From positions 1 through 64,000 of the forward strand of contig JABVXV010000263.1 of NCBI GenBank assembly GCA_013365325.1: a stretch of 64,000 nucleotides of DNA. The letters are read 5' to 3'. Positions 1 through 13,900 of this stretch are shown in pieces (the first letter of the stretch is position 1; every line of letters starts with the position of its first letter). The DNA comes from Dipetalonema caudispina. Its lineage: Eukaryota > Nematoda > Chromadorea > Rhabditida > Onchocercidae. The notes under the pieces were generated by a model that saw only the letters and a program-made list of their open reading frames with translations, did not search any database and was not told the origin of the DNA. Made by a program: the position numbers and the translations under genes.

Positions 1-123
<123 letters not shown>

Positions 124-2445
124 TTGTTGTTATTCTATGTTATTACTGATTTTGGCGTTATTTTGCTCTATTTACCAAGCAATTGTCCTTTTTTTATCAT
201 CAGAACTTTTACTCCAGCCACTGCTAGTGTTAATCGCTCTATTTACCTAAGAATTGCTCTTTCCGTCCCGTTTTTTTAAAATTCCCTAATTTCTGCTGTT
301 ATCATAATTATTTTTTGGTTGTTATTTCGCTCTATTTACCTAAAAAATCGCTCATCTTCTCGATTCCCACCCACACTTCCACACCACTTCCTAACATACC
401 TAATTTCAATATTGAAATCATTAAATTAAACTCATTTTTGTTCGTTTAAAAATGAAAAATTAATATCAATAAATCCTTTCATATGTATAAACATCGCAAT
501 AAAATGTTACAGTTCATGTTGAACAGGTATTGATTTCGCAGTTGTTTACCATTTTGCATATTTATCAATTTCTCTAGTATTCCTATATCTTCACTTACTA
601 TATTTCAATTTCTCGTATGGTTGAATTTTCATATGCAAACCAGAATTGAGCACTTCTTTGACGATCTTCAAATCCTATTGCTTATATTTGTTTGCAAAAA
701 AAAATCTTCTATTCCAATTCATTTCGTTTTCTTCATAAAATTTTACCCTCAAATTTGAATATTTAGGATATTTTCTCATCATATTTTGTTAAGATAAGAA
801 GTGAAAGTGCTACTTCTCTTCAAATCTTTTTCCCATAGCAAGGCATTTACTAATTTTCCCGAGTTCTACCATATTTATAAGTGCATATTTACTAATTTCC
901 TGAAAAATCCCTACATTTTCATTAACAGAATTTTGAACGATTTATTCAAATTTGTAATTTGAACTGTTGATCTAAATTTAAAAGTTAAGAATTATATATG
1001 TACAATTTCCCATCATACCATAGTATTTTATGTTCATACTTATTTACTCATTTATTAGAAATATTTATTCATTAGAAATTTCCTTTTGTATTTTGAAGCC
1101 ATTTCGACAATTTTTTTTTTTGATCAAAATTTTTTCAAGGAAACAAATTATCACTTTAACAAAAGTATTTATTCCACTGTTTTTTCTAAATTATCTATCA
1201 GCTTCACTTATAGAAGGATCAAAATAAGACGAAAGTTTGTGGTACAAATTTTTTACAGCAAAATATCATAAAATTTCGGTCAATTAACTGAACCAGCAAA
1301 TTTCTCTTTCTTGCAAGTTACAAAAAAATTTAAACTTCTAAACACAATTTGCAATACCTTCAGAAGTTATACCATTGCATTCAATAACATATCAACGAGC
1401 AAGATAATGCTCTGACCTTGAAAAATAAATGACCTAGAAAGGTCATTTTTACGTAACAATAATAACATTCCGATTACATTTCCTTCCTTTTTTTGTCTTT
1501 TGATTTCTAATTTCTCCTACTTTTCACAGTTGTTTGTTGTTAATTTGATGCACTTATAAGCAATATATTTTTTGAATATCATCTGTCTAATCAATCGTTC
1601 CTATCGAGATATGATAAATGATAACGATTCTTGAGCGATGTTACACTACTACAATATGATTCAAAAAAGTACATTATCCAAATTAAATAATATGAATTAT
1701 CGATAGCATAATCAAGTTAGGGACGAAAAATTGTGAAACACTAGTAAATATATAAAATTTCTTGTTACTGCAAAAATTTTCCAAACGGAGCACGAATTTC
1801 AATTAAACAGATGAAATAATTTGCAAACTAAAAGTATCGTTTCGTCAATAATGCACGTATTCAATTTTTCAAAATTGTTAAAATTTTAGAACTCTTTTTT
1901 TCTGAAGGAAGATTGCATAGATTTAACATTATTCAATGGCATTATCTTTTAATTTCTTCGGTTTGAGGATGAATGGAAGATATTTGCTCATAATTTTTGG
2001 TTGAGAAAATTGAACCTGTCATCATCAACTCTTTCCAGCAATAATTAGAAAAGTTGAAATTACGATAATAGACATTTATTTTAAATAGCAAATATGCACT
2101 TTGTTCAGGTTTAACTGTTTATCTTCAGGTAGTTTATACAAAAATTAACATATTTAAATTTTTTAGTAATGACTGTATTGATTCAAATTAAACTCTGTAA
2201 CCAAAAATTATTAAATTTACTAATTACGATCAATTAATTGTTTATAATAATTGATATATCTACTATGAAAATTGAAACTGTTATCAGTTTGAAATTACTG
2301 ATTAAAATTTATATCAATGTAACTAATGTGCATTATTCATTCTTTTTACCATCAACATAGGTAATCAATTAATTTTTGCAGAAAAAAAAATGGATATTAA
2401 AGTATTGTCTGTTAGCAAATTAAAATTTACCGAAAAATTTCCACT
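124..2445. other. AT-rich intergenic spacer, no gene seen
   Basis: The stretch is strongly AT-rich with short homopolymer runs. The open frames present (for example around 1030-1270) are low-complexity Phe/Ile/Lys strings with no splice-compatible partner exons, so I see no gene. The last few hundred bases before 2446 are the probable 5' flank of the small gene at 2516. Confidence 0.6.
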
Positions 2446-2454
2446 TTATTGCAG
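2446..2454 (+). promoter_or_regulatory. Possible spliced-leader (trans-splice) acceptor
   Basis: A TTTATTGCAG acceptor with no upstream donor or exon that I can identify lies about 60 bp before the ATG at 2516. In nematodes such orphan acceptors near a start codon are commonly used for spliced-leader addition. Inferred from position and motif only. Confidence 0.4.
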
Positions 2455-2515
2455 ATATTATTGGCTTAATTAGTGATAATAAATAATTCTCGACAGTTAA
2501 TAGTGACAAAAACAA

Positions 2516-3411
2516 ATGGCAGCAGTGCGTGATTCCTTATGTAATATGGAACCAGTACAAATCCCAAGGCCGCAAATTTCCGGCTTACAATTTATTCCAA
2601 CGAGAGGTCGACTGGGATTCTATGCGGTTCAATTAAATCGTTTCTAATTTTTTTTTTTCGTTTTTTCTTTTTTATTTCATCACTTTATTGTATATTATAT
2701 TTTGCCATACACTAAATTTTCACAATTATTTGCTAATCTAACATATAATTAATCTAATTATTAGAATGAATATTTACTTTCAAAATATGATGAAAATATG
2801 CATAGATATAATAATAATGTTGCTAAATTAAGAAAGTTTTATTTCTCCTTTCTTTTACATTTATAAATTTTATAGACTATACGTCGTGATGGTGAAAAAT
2901 ATGGTGTTGGAATAAAACCGATCGGACCACGAAGACCAGTCCTTTTGGATGACTTATTTACAAATGATAGTAATATCACGAAATCATCAAATACTACAAC
3001 AGATGAGGCTACCGAGAAGCAAAATGTGAAGTGCTCATCAGAACAAGTACTATTTTAATTATTTTTATCTAAATTTCAACTTTCATATGTTAAGATTAGA
3101 TAATGATGATACGATGAGACAATCAATTAATTACGAACTGCGGAATTATCAAATCACCATTAAATCATTTTTAAGAGGTCGAAATATGCCAAATATTCTT
3201 GCTTTATCAATTTCAACCCAAATACGATAATTTGATGCCTAAAATTAAAATGATTGAAGCGCTCCTTTCAATCATCAACAGTAATCAAAATGGAATAATA
3301 TTTTTGTTACAGGATTTGAAATCAGTAAAAGTGCCAAATTCGGCGACAACTACTTCCAAACCACCATTTCCAGTACCAGATTACGAGAAAACTAATTTGA
3401 ATGAGAAATGA
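2516..3411 (+). CDS. Small orphan protein, 126 aa, three exons
   Basis: I do not recognise this gene. Exons 2516-2626, 2876-3046 and 3313-3411 (TGA) join in phase 0 at both junctions and give 126 residues. The start is the first ATG after the acceptor at 2454. There is no signal peptide or membrane segment. The first half is Pro/Arg/Gly-rich and basic (PRPQISGLQF, TRGRLGFYA, then IKPIGPRRPVLLDD); the second half is polar and rich in Ser, Thr, Asn and Lys and is probably disordered. The conserved-looking GRLGFYA and GVGIKPIGPRRP blocks suggest a short peptide-binding or scaffold protein, but that is a guess. The first donor (GCG|GTTCAA) is weak, so the exon 1 end is less certain than the other boundaries. 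Confidence 0.5.
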
Positions 3412-5968
3412 AACGATGATATATGATAAATTTTCCGCATCGAAAGGATAATTCGAGATCATTGAATGAATTGAATGTTCATTTCGGAAAAAAAAAGCTC
3501 GATTAATTTGCAGAAATATTCTCGCTTTTTCTGCATTCAATTTAATAATGAAACTTTTGAAAGTCATGGAATTTTTAATCAAAATTCAGTATTTTCTGTA
3601 TTAACTTTGTATATGGAAAATTCATAGCTAACAGTACTTTACAAAAAAAAAGCAAATAAAAGCAAAATATTAATTACAATCCTCTTCTTATTATTTTTCG
3701 AATAACTTTTGGATTTTATTAGCAGAAAGGCATTGCATATTTATGAATAATTTCGACTAATTCACTAATTATGTCCCTTCCTTCTATACTTTTTTATTTT
3801 TTCTTTCAGAAATTTCGTAGGAAATTGAAGTTTTTGTTCAAAATCAGAAAAGTTTATTTTTTATCTTTTTTCTTCTTTAGAAACTATTATATCAACGTCA
3901 GAAACCTCCTGACTAATTTCATGTACAATATCGTACTTAAAAGAAAAAAAAAGTATTTTTAATTTCAGTAATAGTGAAAATAAAAAAAACTCCTATTATC
4001 AATTTGAATAGAGGTAATTTATCTGATATAGATAATTGGTTGTGGATTAAGAACAATTATTTTACAAGATAGATGAATGAAAAAGCTTAGAATTAAATTT
4101 AAACAAAAGGAAAGATTTGAAAAAGTGAAATTTTCCACAGTTTAGTTCATATCACTTTAAAAGTAATACTTCGCTTCGTGTTTTTTTATTTTTGCGTAAA
4201 TTATTATTTTTTTTTTTTTTTGAAATGCTTATATTCGGGTAGTTATTACTATTATGAATAATAGTTGTGCTTTGCTAAGAGAAGTGATGGAAAATTTCAA
4301 TTGTTTTTTAATTTGCTATTTCTTTTATTTTTTTTTTTTTTTTTTTTTTTGCAGATGTTTGAATAAAGTAACCGATCAGTAGGATAATATTTTATCAAGC
4401 CTTATAAGCCAAGTGATACAATTCATAAATAAATGATGGAATAGTCATGTATTGTTATGCATAATTTTGCTTCATTTTGCTTAATTCTTAAACATAAGAT
4501 AGAAGAGCAATCTAACACTTCGTTCTTGACGCTTGCTTATACGTAGGAAAAAAGTGATACGTGAAATATGTATAGGTTACGTTGTGCGTAAAAGTCTTTT
4601 ATCTGTCATGTAATGTCAAATATTCTGCTATAACAAAAAACTCAAAGGTATGATGTATGAAATAACGGAACGTGAAGACATATGTATCTATGAAAGAATT
4701 GGAAGATTCATTTATTGACGTGAGGAATCTGAAGGATAGATGATTTGTTTATTTATGTTTAAAACATATGCAAATTTCATTTAGTACTATAAATAACTTT
4801 GCTTTACATTTATTTGCTATTGTTTAATCATGAAGAATCAACAGATCATGAACAATCAACAGTGCGTTTATTCGATAGTTTGAGAAATTGAATTTTAATT
4901 TTAATAACTGCAATCAAACTATTTCTGGAATGATTGAAATTTGTTGAATGACTTCGTCAAGTGACATCATGGTTAAATATTTTGTTCAACTAATTATTTC
5001 TGTTTTATATATGTAATCATTTCATCAGAAATTTTCTTAACGTTTCCATATGGATTCTCATGGATCGTTACAGTGATACAAGTAGATGAGCAAAATTCCT
5101 TGTTATTTCAATAATTGAACTTAAATAAATAATTAATGACCGCTTAATGATTCCCTCAAAGTCATCGTAGAATTTGAAATTTTGCAAATATTGTTTGAGA
5201 CATAAAAAAAAAAATCAAATTTTCAGATTATTTTTTAAATAAAAAATTCCGAAAAATTTTCAGGATATAATTATAAACTGATATTATTTAAAGGTCTTTT
5301 TTTTTTTCGAAATTTCTTCACTTTTTTCCCTCATCTTTCGAAGCTTTTATTTTCCTTTTGATCCGCTATAATTATAAGGTAGAAAGGAAGGAAAAATGTT
5401 AAAAAACATTTCAATATATTGTCACTTTTAAATAATCAATGAGCTATTTATTGTTCCCCCTGAGAATCACGAACTATTTCTAAATTACCTTAAAAGATTA
5501 ACTTTGCAAACATAATTCAACTGCTAGAAAATTTTAATTCTTCTCTTTCATTTTAAACCATTTTTCATTCAGTACTTGAAAAGTTTATTGATTATAATAT
5601 TTAGGGATTTTCACTTTATGAAAGCTTCCCAATTGTTTTGAGAATTATCTTGCCTGTATAATAAGAAATTTTAAATTTTTGCTAATTCCAAATTTTTAGC
5701 CTCATATTTGAATTTTAAAAATATCTATTATAATTAGAATAATAAATCGCCGAATTTTGTGATGATTATTGATTCGTAAGATTAAAAAATAACAAAATTG
5801 TGTTGATATTTTTGATTAAACATGATTGTTCTCTAATGTTATTATCATTCTATAATTTAATCAGTGATGCAAAACTTATCAGTGAACCCGTCGCATACAC
5901 ATATTTGTTATGAATAAAATTTTTGAAAGCAAATTTGCATAGACTAAGGGAATGTTAAACAATAACAT
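3412..5968. other. Intergenic spacer between the orphan gene and the kinase pair
   Basis: AT-rich DNA with several T and A homopolymers (for example the long T run near 4330-4352). No frame with codon-like composition and fitting splice sites was found on either strand. The right end is presumably the promoter of the first kinase gene. Confidence 0.55.
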
Positions 5969-5969
5969 A

Positions 5970-5977
5970 TATTGCAG
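5970..5977 (+). promoter_or_regulatory. Possible spliced-leader acceptor of kinase gene A
   Basis: An ATATTGCAG acceptor ends 4 bp before the ATG at 5982. Trans-splicing here would remove the upstream ATG at 5952, which is why I start the protein at 5982. No upstream cis exon is visible. Confidence 0.5.
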
Positions 5978-5981
5978 TGTG

Positions 5982-8900
5982 ATGAAAAAGACAAATCCGT
6001 TAACAATCCGATTACCACCCGGAACAATCATTGCGGGTCGCTTCTTGTTCGAAACATTATCTATGGGCCGTTATAGTACCGTATTTAAAGTTGAGGATAA
6101 ACTTGACAGTCGTCAGAAATATTGCATAAAGGTTTTGTAAAAAAAAAAAAAATTTCACTTGTTTTTGCAAATTTTATAAAGAATTCGGGATTTAGAATGT
6201 GATGTTTATAAATCAAAATTTAAACTGTAGCCAGTTTAAAAAAGAATAGAAATTTCACATATTGAAATTTGAACTGTGATTAATTAAAAATGATAGGAAA
6301 TTAAACTATTAATTTAAGTAAACAGAGTAAATTCCTTCAAAGTATTCTTCGTATTTGAGTTTCTTACAATCATTTCCACAAATTGCTGCATTTTGAAATT
6401 TTCTATCACAGCATTGAAAATGTACAAGGAATAGAAATATTGTACGATTTTGTTGCTATTAAACGTGACGGGAAATTTTCGAAATGGTTCCAATTTTTGA
6501 TCATTTAAATTGATCTTTGCTAGGTAGAATATGATCGAGGACCGAAAATTAATTATTTGCATCAAGAAATTGCTGTACTGCATAAATTAGAAACACGTGA
6601 ACACGTGGCTAGATTGTATTATTGCGAACGTTGTGAACCGGTAAGATTTATTAATGATATTCGATAAGATGAAATGATTGAAGATTTGATTTTGAATTTG
6701 ATAAATTCGATAATGAGGAAATTTGTTGTTGAATTAAAAAAGAATTGAAGAAATGAAAGATCAGAAAGCTAAAAAATTTTTTACAAACAAATTTGAATAT
6801 GGCATAGTAACAGGTCAAATTTTCCGTTGTCCGTGTTACAAATTCAAAGTAGTATGTATGAAAAATTGATTATTATGAATGTATGATTACATTAATGATC
6901 AATTTAATAAAATAACTGAAATAAAATTTTGAATAATTTCTAACAAATAATAATGCAATGTATAGTTTTCATTCATGCTAACAACACTATTCGGTAAAAG
7001 TATTTGGATATTACGGCAAAATTTACCGGATAAATTGATGTCACCAGGATGTGCAGCTCGTATTGCTGTACATACATTGTATCAAATTAAGCAATTACAT
7101 GAAGTTGGATATATTTTACGAGATTTAAAAATTGGTTTGTTGCATTTTACGATGAAATCATGTGGTATACATATGTGTATTCTTGATATTTTGTTAGAAA
7201 TTAATCAGTAATATAATCACTTAGCATATTTCAGATTAATATAATTCAAATTCAAAAAAAAAAAATTTAAATTGAGCAAGGTTAAGCATTGTGAAACGCT
7301 TTATCTTATTTTACGAAAAAAAAAAAAACTATTTAAACAGCTAAATGATTCTTATCCTTGGAATATTTGTAAAATTAATTAATGATATGATTACTTTAAC
7401 GATTAATTATCTCAATTTAATCTCATCCATTAGTACTTTATGGAAAATGCATTTAACAAGATTAAATATTGCAAAATGCTTCAGTTTTTTATTACATGGC
7501 AAAATTAATTAATCAATTAATAAGGAGTTATTTAAACAGTTAAATAATTCTAATCCGGGGAATATTTACTTTAGGTGATATGTTAGTTGGATTAAATGGT
7601 AAAGCAGCAAAGATGATATTTTTGGTTGATTTTGGGATGTGTCGATCATATGTTCAAAAGAATATGAACGGATCGATAGCAATCCGACCACAACGAGAAA
7701 AAGCATTCGTTCGTGGCATTTTAAGGTATTGAAAAAGATAAGAGAATTACTGATAACCTAAATTAGACTCTATGCTATCATTATTTTCGGATAAATAATT
7801 GTAAAATTGGATGTTTAAATTAACAATTATTTCAAGTGGAATTTGCGAGAAGCTTAATGATCGATGAATAATTTATTGCACAAATTTAAATTGTTCATTG
7901 GATGAGATTTATAAATTTTTGTAATAATTTTAAATATCTGAAATTGTATAATTCAAAAATAGGTATTGCTCACCACGTGTTCATAAACGGCAAGATGTTT
8001 GTCGAGCGGATGATCTCTGGTCACTTGTTTACATTCTTGTCGATTTAACTGTTGGACTTCCATGGCGTGATATTAAAGTAAATTATAAATGATTTCAAAT
8101 GAGCAATTATTATTTGCTTCTTTAAGAATTAGTGGAATTAATTGATTAATCGATCTTTAAGATTAACACATGAATGATTTCCTTCATATGTGTATTAGGG
8201 TGAAAAATCGATCAATCAATAACAATGAACTCTTTTTCGCTCAATTAATATTAAATAAATCACTATTTATAGCTAGAAAAATCAGTAGCAATGCAAAAGG
8301 AAACGATTAGTGATGCAAAATTGTTTAATAATTGTCCGGAAGAATGGATCAAAATAATGGAACATGTTCGATCATTAAATTATGAATCACGTCCTAACTA
8401 TAAGTTAATATATGATCACTTACAAGAAACGTTGATTCGATTTCAGGTCTCCTATTCAGATCCATGGGATTGGGATCTTGTAGTATGTTTTTATCGAATT
8501 TATTATTTTCATCAAAATTGTCAAAATTTTCTAACTGACATACCCGGTGCAAATCTATTTCGTCGTAGATTTCCTACATTGTTTATCTCTTCGATTGTTC
8601 TCATCTATTACATTAAAATAAACCATGTGATAATGCTTACAGTGATAATATGTAATTCTACTTTATATTTTTGAAATTTTATGAAATAATAATTTTTTCG
8701 TCTGAACTTTTTTTTTACCCAAAAAAACTGACATCATTTCAGGGCAATAATGTAATTATTGAAGCACATTCACGGGAAAAAACTTCATCATCGCATTCTA
8801 AATCAGAAAAAATCGGCGAATCCGGATCCGAACAAACAACTATGCGGAGTGATCTCAATGAATGGAGTTCAAAAACGGAACGAAATGAAGATGTCATGGT

Positions 8901-9400
8901 AGATAAAATCTTCAAAATATTGTTTTTCTTTCTTCTTTTTTTCTCTCGAACACTGTATGTTTAAACTTTTCCAGGATGTACCAAAGGTACAAAAGAAACC
9001 TAAAACACGACCAGAGGAAAAAAATCCATTTAAAGAAATTATTAGCGCACTTCAAAGCTCTTTTTCCTTGATTCCAGTTATATCAACCAGTCAACATTCT
9101 CCAACTCTACCGGTATATTTTCTCCTAATTATTGTCACTGTTCATTTTCCAACAGCAGACAAATTTTGTTTTACAAATTTAAATGTTAAAATTTTACGAA
9201 AAATAAATGAACCTAATTGTTTATGTAATTAAATATATTTGAAAAAGAAAAATGAATAAGAACGACTATTACTAAATTTGGGATTTTATCAAAAGATATC
9301 ACAGATTAGCAAGCAAAAACGTTTATCAGTAACAGAATATGATCCATCATTTCCGACTACAAATCCGGAAGAATTTGAAAAAAATGATATCGGAATATGA
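5982..9400 (+). CDS. Tau-tubulin-kinase-like (CK1 superfamily) protein, divergent catalytic motifs
   Basis: Nine exons: 5982-6131, 6524-6640, 6966-7134, 7575-7725, 7963-8077, 8273-8479, 8743-8898, 8975-9112 and 9305-9400 (TGA), all phase-consistent, 432 aa. The kinase domain fills roughly residues 15-300. The family call rests on the block FVRGILRYCSPRVH, then DDLWSLVYILVD and GLPWRDIK, which match the TTBK/CK1 pattern. The ATP lysine is present (YCIKVEYD) and so is DFG (VDFGMCR). The glycine loop is eroded (LSMGRYSTVF), and the catalytic loop reads LRDLKIGD instead of HRDxKPxN: His, Pro and the metal-binding Asn are replaced, while the catalytic Asp is kept. The C-terminal 130 residues are Ser/Glu/Lys-rich and probably disordered. 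It lies upstream of, and in tandem with, a canonical relative, which suggests duplication and divergence. It may be a weak kinase or a pseudokinase. Confidence 0.85.
7329..7567 (+). repeat. Imperfect direct repeat inside intron 3 of kinase gene A
   Basis: Two 40-bp copies at 7329-7368 and 7528-7567 differ at about six positions. The second copy runs almost into the TTTAG acceptor at 7574, so the intron appears to have grown by a partial duplication of its own 3' part. Confidence 0.7.
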
Positions 9401-10985
9401 TAATTTGAAATTTTACTACAAGAAAATTGTATGGAATGTAATGAAAACAATAATATCTGCTAAAATGCCTTGTTGACATTCAATATGAAATCTATCCTAA
9501 ACATTTTGTCACAATATAAGGATGACAAAGATTTCGGGTAATGTAAAGTTGTAGTGCGAAATTTCAGTTAATTAAATGAATTAATTAAATGAAGAATCAC
9601 CATGCATCATCAATTGATATTGCCAGTTGAGTAAACACGAACAAGTCATTAAAAATTTGAAATCCATCAAAATGAAACTTCGATTGAAATTGTTTAGTAA
9701 ATTGATGTGAATTGTTAAGAGATTCACGCAAGTATACTTAAAATTGTCTGTTATAAATTTTAATAAAATCATAGAAGTTGTCAAATTTAAGTTTTGATAA
9801 GCAACCAGAAAAATTGTGGAATTAAATATGCTATAAATTCATTTGGCCGAGTTAACTTTTTTGAAACTTAAAAGGTTATTTGAAGGAGTATGCAATAAAG
9901 CATACATTTAAGTTAACTAACAGTTGTTGCATATAGCATATTGCAAGAAACTTGAGTTAAAACAAGTTTCCCTCTACTGATATGCAAATTTTATTTTGCT
10001 ATAAAAGTAAACAATAATTCAGATCTGCTAATTATTGTTTATAAGTGACGGATATACGTGTGGTTTCCTGTATTAATTACGCTAACATTATTATAACAAT
10101 CAGCAGAACACGAAACTTCTCAAATTTAAAGTGACAGGTATCAATGGAAAAAAAAAAAAACTCACTAATGTTTTGTCTTTAAAGTAATTTAGGTTAAATT
10201 AAGGTTAATTAAACTTGTGTAACTTCAATATCATATTCAAAAATCAGACAAGGAAAAATTTTTGAGTGATAGCTAAAAAAAAACATTTCGTTTTCGATAA
10301 TATCTCAAATTTCAACGTGAAACAAAAATGATAATAAAGGAAGAAATTTATTAATAAGCAAAAAGAAAAAAAAAATCAGCCTTTATTCGTTCCGTTTTTT
10401 GCATATCTATGTGTCACCTTTATTTCATCTGACAGATAATAAAATTAATAAATTTATTTGGAAAAATTATTCAAATTTTTTTCAAAGCATATAATGAATC
10501 AGAAATAGACAAATAAGAAAATGATTGTTAATGACATCTAATTAAATGTCTAACTTTTATCACTTAATATGAAATAATAATTTCAACATTATTAATTTAA
10601 TCATTAATACGTCCACATTTAAACTGTTCATTTATCACTGCCAACATTATTTTGTTGTAACCTAACATTAAGCATTTTATTATGACTTAAAAGGTGTACA
10701 ATGATGAATGTTGAAACAACAACTGAAAGTGAACATTCATCATGGATCGATTTCAAGCCCGGTCGAAGGTTAATCAGATTGTTAATTAGATTAATTACAT
10801 TGCTTGTTATCCTCAATAAAACTAAGATTATTGATTAATTGTTGACTTTTTCTGTTTGTCCTCAATTTACATACTCTAAGAGAAATGGAATCATTGGAAG
10901 TAAGCAGAAAAGTTGTTAGTAAAACAAAAAAATACAACGAAAAAAAAAGTAAAAATCAAAAAAAAACTTAAAATTAAAGTGATCG
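9401..10985. other. Intergenic spacer between the two kinase genes
   Basis: About 1.6 kb of AT-rich sequence without a supported gene. It must hold the 3' end of kinase A and the promoter of kinase B. No clear trans-splice acceptor was seen close to the ATG at 10986; the nearest upstream bases are A-rich. Confidence 0.5.
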
Positions 10986-13900
10986 ATGATTAGTGAGGAA
11001 GGAAAATTAAGATTTGGTAAATGGCGGATAAAGAATAAATTAGATGAAGGTGGTTTTGGACAAGTATATCGTGTAGAACATATTCAAGAACGTGGTCGAT
11101 ATGCTGCGCTAAAAGCTGAACCGAACGATATCGAAGGAGGATCAGCAATTAAACTTGAAGTTTATCATATTTTATGAATTGTTTTCAAAAATTTCAATGA
11201 ATTAGAAATAATTACATCCCATCCAAAATTTTGAAAAAACAAAAAAGAGGGAATAGTTACCATTTCATTATATTGAAAAAATATCACGCGAAAAGTTGAT
11301 GCTATTTTTTTTGCTTTTCTAATCAATCGATTCTCTAGATGATAATTTCAAGTTATAATCGAAGATTTTTTTTTTTTACTGCGTACTTGAAAATCTACAG
11401 TAATATTATTTGCTAAATTATAATCTTTAATTATAAAATTTAACTCTTAAAATCATAACTCAGATTAGCTTACTAAACTTTTCTTTTTTCAATTTAAAAT
11501 ATTCAGATTATGATAATAAACTTTCTAAATCGTGATGGTGATAAACCACATGTGGTGAAATTATTTCATGCTGCAAAACATAAAAAATTTTCATATATGA
11601 TTGTTACATTACTTGGTGAAAATCTTCGAACACTTAAAGTAATTATATTTCATTTCGTTTCTCTTAATTCTGCTAGAATGAATGATTTATTACAATTAAT
11701 TAGTGCAATGAATTTATTACGTTTCCATTACCAAAAAATTCACCAATTCATTTTATTGTAAATTTGTTGACGAAAAATTAAAATAATTAAAATTCACCAA
11801 TTCGTGTCAAAACTTTTTTAGAATAACAATAACATAATTCTTTGTTATTTTACTTCCATCTGTAAATGAAAGATAAAACATTTTGCAAATATTTTGAACT
11901 TTTTATTGCAATTTATGAAAAATTAAGCATTATCAACAATTTCAAAATTTGATCCATTTCTTAGCCAACCGTTCAAATAAAGGAACTAATTTATGTAAAC
12001 ATTACAATACTTGAATTTTTTGTTTTAAATTGACAAATTTTAAAATTGTTTTTCCAATAATACTGTTTCTTTTCCTAAATTATGCTTTCTATTTGTTAAA
12101 TTAGAGTTTTTGAAATGTAATTCTTATTGGAAATATTTGCTATGGAAATGATAAAAGAAAAAATTAGCAAAAGGAAGGATGAATAAATTAAGATAAGTTG
12201 TCCGGAAGAATTTGTATCGGTGGAAACATGGTCACGTATTGGTATCCAATGTTTATATAGTATCAAATTATTACATGATGTCGGTTTTGTTCATCGTGAT
12301 ATTAAACCGGCTAATTTCGTGATGGGACATGAAAGTGATGTGGAACAAGCACGATGTGTTCATATTTTAGATTTTGGATTAGCACGGTGATTTTTTGTAA
12401 ATTTTGTGATTTTTAAATTTAATTAAAAATTCTTTTTTTCTTTTTTAAAAAGAAAAGGGAAAAAGCAATTGGGAAATGAATCAGATAAATATGGGAAAGT
12501 TATGAAAAATTGATGATGAAAAGGAAATTAAAAAAATAAACCATTTGAGTCAAACAGATTAAACGATCATTTTGATCACCAATCTTGATTAAAGATTTGC
12601 ATCATTTTGATTTCGATCACCATGCTTGCATCGGACTGATTAAAGATTTGCATAATTTCAGTAGTCCTGGTAGTTTTTCAAAAATAGTGGTGTAAATTGA
12701 TATGAAATTGTCTTCATATTGATAGGAAAAGAAACGGTAGGAGGTATAATTGTTGTAAATTAACTGTTCCTAAAATGCGGTATAACATTTCTTTTAAGTA
12801 AAATAATTTTTAAAGTCTTCGATTTAAAAAGTTTTTAATTTGTAGCAAAAAAAATTACTTATACGGTAGGTTCCTATGAAAATTTCCAGTAATTATGCTT
12901 TTGAAAAACGCAAAGGTCATTGGATAGCACGACGAGCTCGTCGTTCGGCGGAATTCCGCGGTACAATGCGTTATTGTTCACCGTCAGTTCACGAAAAGAA
13001 AGAACAGGTCAAAACTAAAGAAGGAGAAAAAGCTATGGGAAAAATTTAGTAGAAAAAAAATTTTCAATCAATCAATAAGTCATATGCGTATACATTGTGC
13101 CAAGCTATTTGATTATTAATTTTCATTTGTTACTTTTTTTTTCTTTTTTAAAATTACTTAATTTCTTTCATTTTTCATTTACTAATAATTTATTCTTGAT
13201 AATAGCAACCATTGCAAAATGATTGCTTCATTGGGTGATAAAATATTCAAAATGAATTTATCCTGAAATTTTAGTGCAAATAACATGAAAAGTATAAAAT
13301 ATAAAAAAATTAATTTTAGGGACGTAAGGATGATATTTGGTCATTGATTTATTTGCTGATTGAAATGCATTGTGGTTTACCGTGGCAACATGAAAGAGAT
13401 AAAGAACGATTGGAAATGAAGAAAATGAATATAAGTGATAAAGATTTATTGAGTCATTTTCCAGGTTTGCATCATAATTTTGTTTGATTGATTAAATGAT
13501 GTTAAATGTTGGAGTGAATCTGAAGGATTTTATATTAATTAGTTAAAAGGATTCTTGAAGAGAATCTTCGAAGAAATTTTAGAGAAAGAACGCTTAACTT
13601 ACTGAAAATATATTCATCAAAAATTTGTTTACATTGAAATATTTTCAAATTGAATCTATTTATGGTTTGAATAGAAAAAGAAAAAAGAAATTCTTTCTAA
13701 AAACTATCAAAAATTTCCTTTAATATTTGTATGTTTGATTGTTTAAAATATCATTTTATAGAAGAGTTACATCCAATAGTATCACATTTACGAAATTTAA
13801 ATTGCTATAATCGTCCGGATTATGCGATGATTCATAAATGCTTTCTTCAATTAATCAAACGGCTTGACATAAGCTATGATGATCGATATGATTGGGAATC

